Assembly (NCBI RefSeq): GCF_026625565.1
Contig: NZ_CP112998.1
Coordinates: 622,501 to 686,500, forward strand
Length of the DNA: 64,000 nt
Reading direction: 5' to 3'
Source of the DNA: Dyadobacter pollutisoli
GTDB lineage: Bacteria > Bacteroidota > Bacteroidia > Cytophagales > Spirosomataceae
A program made the position numbers and the translations under genes. The notes beneath the pieces were generated by a model that was not told the DNA's origin, searched no databases, and saw nothing but the letters and a program-made list of their open reading frames with translations. Below, in pieces: positions 63,080-64,000 of the stretch (the first letter of the stretch is position 1; every line of letters begins with the position of its first letter).

Positions 63080-64000
63080 ATGAAAAGTATAAAATCGATA
63101 TTATCAATGACCATGCTCACAGGGCTTCTTTTGACAGCCAGTTCCTGTATGCATGACCTGCTCGAACAGGAGCCTACCACCGAGCTGAGCGCCGGTGCTT
63201 TCTGGAAAACCGAGGACGACGCGACCTTCGCATTGAATGGTGCATATTCATCAATCCGCCCCGTATTTGACCGCGATTATTACCTGGACGGCCACGGGGA
63301 ATACGTCCGTACCCGCGGTACCAGCGCCACAAACGGCAACCTGCGCCTGGGCGACGCCTACCATAGCGGGGATTACAACCCAACCGGCTATGGAGATAAT
63401 TTTGATAAAATGTACCGGTATCTCTACGGAGGGGTTAACCGTACCAATTATGTGATCGAAAATGTCAATAACATGATCGCTACGGCAAAGCCGGAATCTA
63501 TCGAGAAGCTGCAAGCCATCGTCGGTGAAGCCAGGCTGCTGCGCGGGATGGTGTATTTCCGTCTGATCTCGATGTGGGGCGATGTGCCATATATTTCCAA
63601 GGTTATCGGCGATAACTCCGAAGTGGCCAACCTGACCAGGCTCCCTATAGCCCAGGTAAAGGATTCGATCATGGCCGACTTTACCTATGCCTACGAAAAA
63701 CTTCCCGCCAAGCCAGCCGGTGTTGGCCGAGCAGGCAAGCCTGCCGCACTTGCTTTCCGGGGGAAATTGCAATTGTACTGGGCCTGCTGGAACCGTTTCG
63801 GGTGGCCGGAGCTGGACACCTTCAAGGCGGACGCCAATGCAGCAACCGCAGCTTACACTGCCGCAGCAGCCGACTTTAATTCGGTGATCAATGATTACGG
63901 CTTGGTGCTTTTCCGTAATGGCGAGCCCGGCAGCATCGATTCACTGGGGAAAGCGGACAATCTGCCTAACTACTATTATTTGTTCACGCCGGTCGCCAAT
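63080..64000 (+). CDS. SusD/RagB lipoprotein, cut by window edge
   Basis: An open frame from the ATG at 63080 to the window end, 307 residues. Lipoprotein signal ends TASSC; the SusD-typical start MHDLLEQEPTTELSAGAFWKTEDDATFALNGAYSS follows, then AIVGEARLLRGMVYFRLISMWGDVPY. SusD caps the SusC barrel and binds the glycan. The C-terminal third lies beyond the window. Confidence 0.95.
   Translation, partial: MKSIKSILSMTMLTGLLLTASSCMHDLLEQEPTTELSAGAFWKTEDDATFALNGAYSSIRPVFDRDYYLDGHGEYVRTRGTSATNGNLRLGDAYHSGDYNPTGYGDNFDKMYRYLYGGVNRTNYVIENVNNMIATAKPESIEKLQAIVGEARLLRGMVYFRLISMWGDVPYISKVIGDNSEVANLTRLPIAQVKDSIMADFTYAYEKLPAKPAGVGRAGKPAALAFRGKLQLYWACWNRFGWPELDTFKADANAATAAYTAAAADFNSVINDYGLVLFRNGEPGSIDSLGKADNLPNYYYLFTPVAN

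Noticed and set aside
63251..63772. 173-residue open frame on the minus strand
   Set aside because: Antisense to susD, which has clear motifs in the other frame.

Overview
The window looks like a chromosomal segment of a Cytophagales bacterium (Bacteroidota), probably Dyadobacter or a close relative. The evidence is a SusC/SusD pair behind a hybrid one-component/two-component regulator, flexirubin-type DarA/DarB genes, promoters that fit the Bacteroidota -7 element TAnnTTTG, and the pheT-zapA-rny gene order. The genus is an inference. No rRNA, tRNA, CRISPR array or insertion sequence was recognised.

Layout. At the left edge is the 5' part of an arginine deiminase-like gene on the minus strand (1-954). 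Divergent from it is an iron-sulfur cluster assembly operon, sufC-sufD-sufS-DUF5618-sufE-sufT (1212-5900), which lacks sufB. A short repeat cluster, a bacilliredoxin, a von Willebrand A protein and a large secreted PIG-L deacetylase follow (5908-10199).

From 10225 to 24801 lies a biosynthetic gene cluster of the dialkylresorcinol/flexirubin kind. It starts with a phosphopantetheinyl transferase. Divergent from that runs a long co-directional array: C45-type acyltransferase, phenylacetate-CoA-ligase-like enzyme, two related secreted proteins, YdcF-like lipoprotein, methyltransferase, secreted helical protein, DarA, DarB, an unknown protein, BtrH-like protein, ABC ATPase, ABC-2 permease, acyl carrier protein and ketosynthase. 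No ketoreductase, dehydratase or ammonia lyase is present, so the set is either one half of a split flexirubin locus or makes something smaller. Several tightly packed members have no known function, which makes this the best candidate in the window for an undescribed system.

From 24794 to 42014 the content is mostly housekeeping: both methylmalonyl-CoA mutase subunits, dnaA, a FemAB/GNAT-like protein, DUF3108 and aminopeptidase genes, recA, a ChlI/MoxR-type ATPase, rny, zapA with an overlapping coiled-coil gene, and pheT. From 42200 to 54243 come a single-domain response regulator, a metallo-hydrolase, two molybdenum enzymes (a sulfite-oxidase-like protein and a two-subunit xanthine-dehydrogenase-family enzyme), DUF819, two DinB-like proteins, TfoX- and YdeI-like proteins, a vanadium-haloperoxidase-like lipoprotein beside an outer-membrane protein, and small envelope proteins.

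The right end carries a RES/Xre toxin-antitoxin pair (54307-55211), then a 1386-residue hybrid regulator followed by susC and a truncated susD (55431-64000). This looks like the start of a nutrient-uptake locus whose enzymes would lie beyond the window. Coordinates follow the longest plausible frame unless a later start is argued in the entry.
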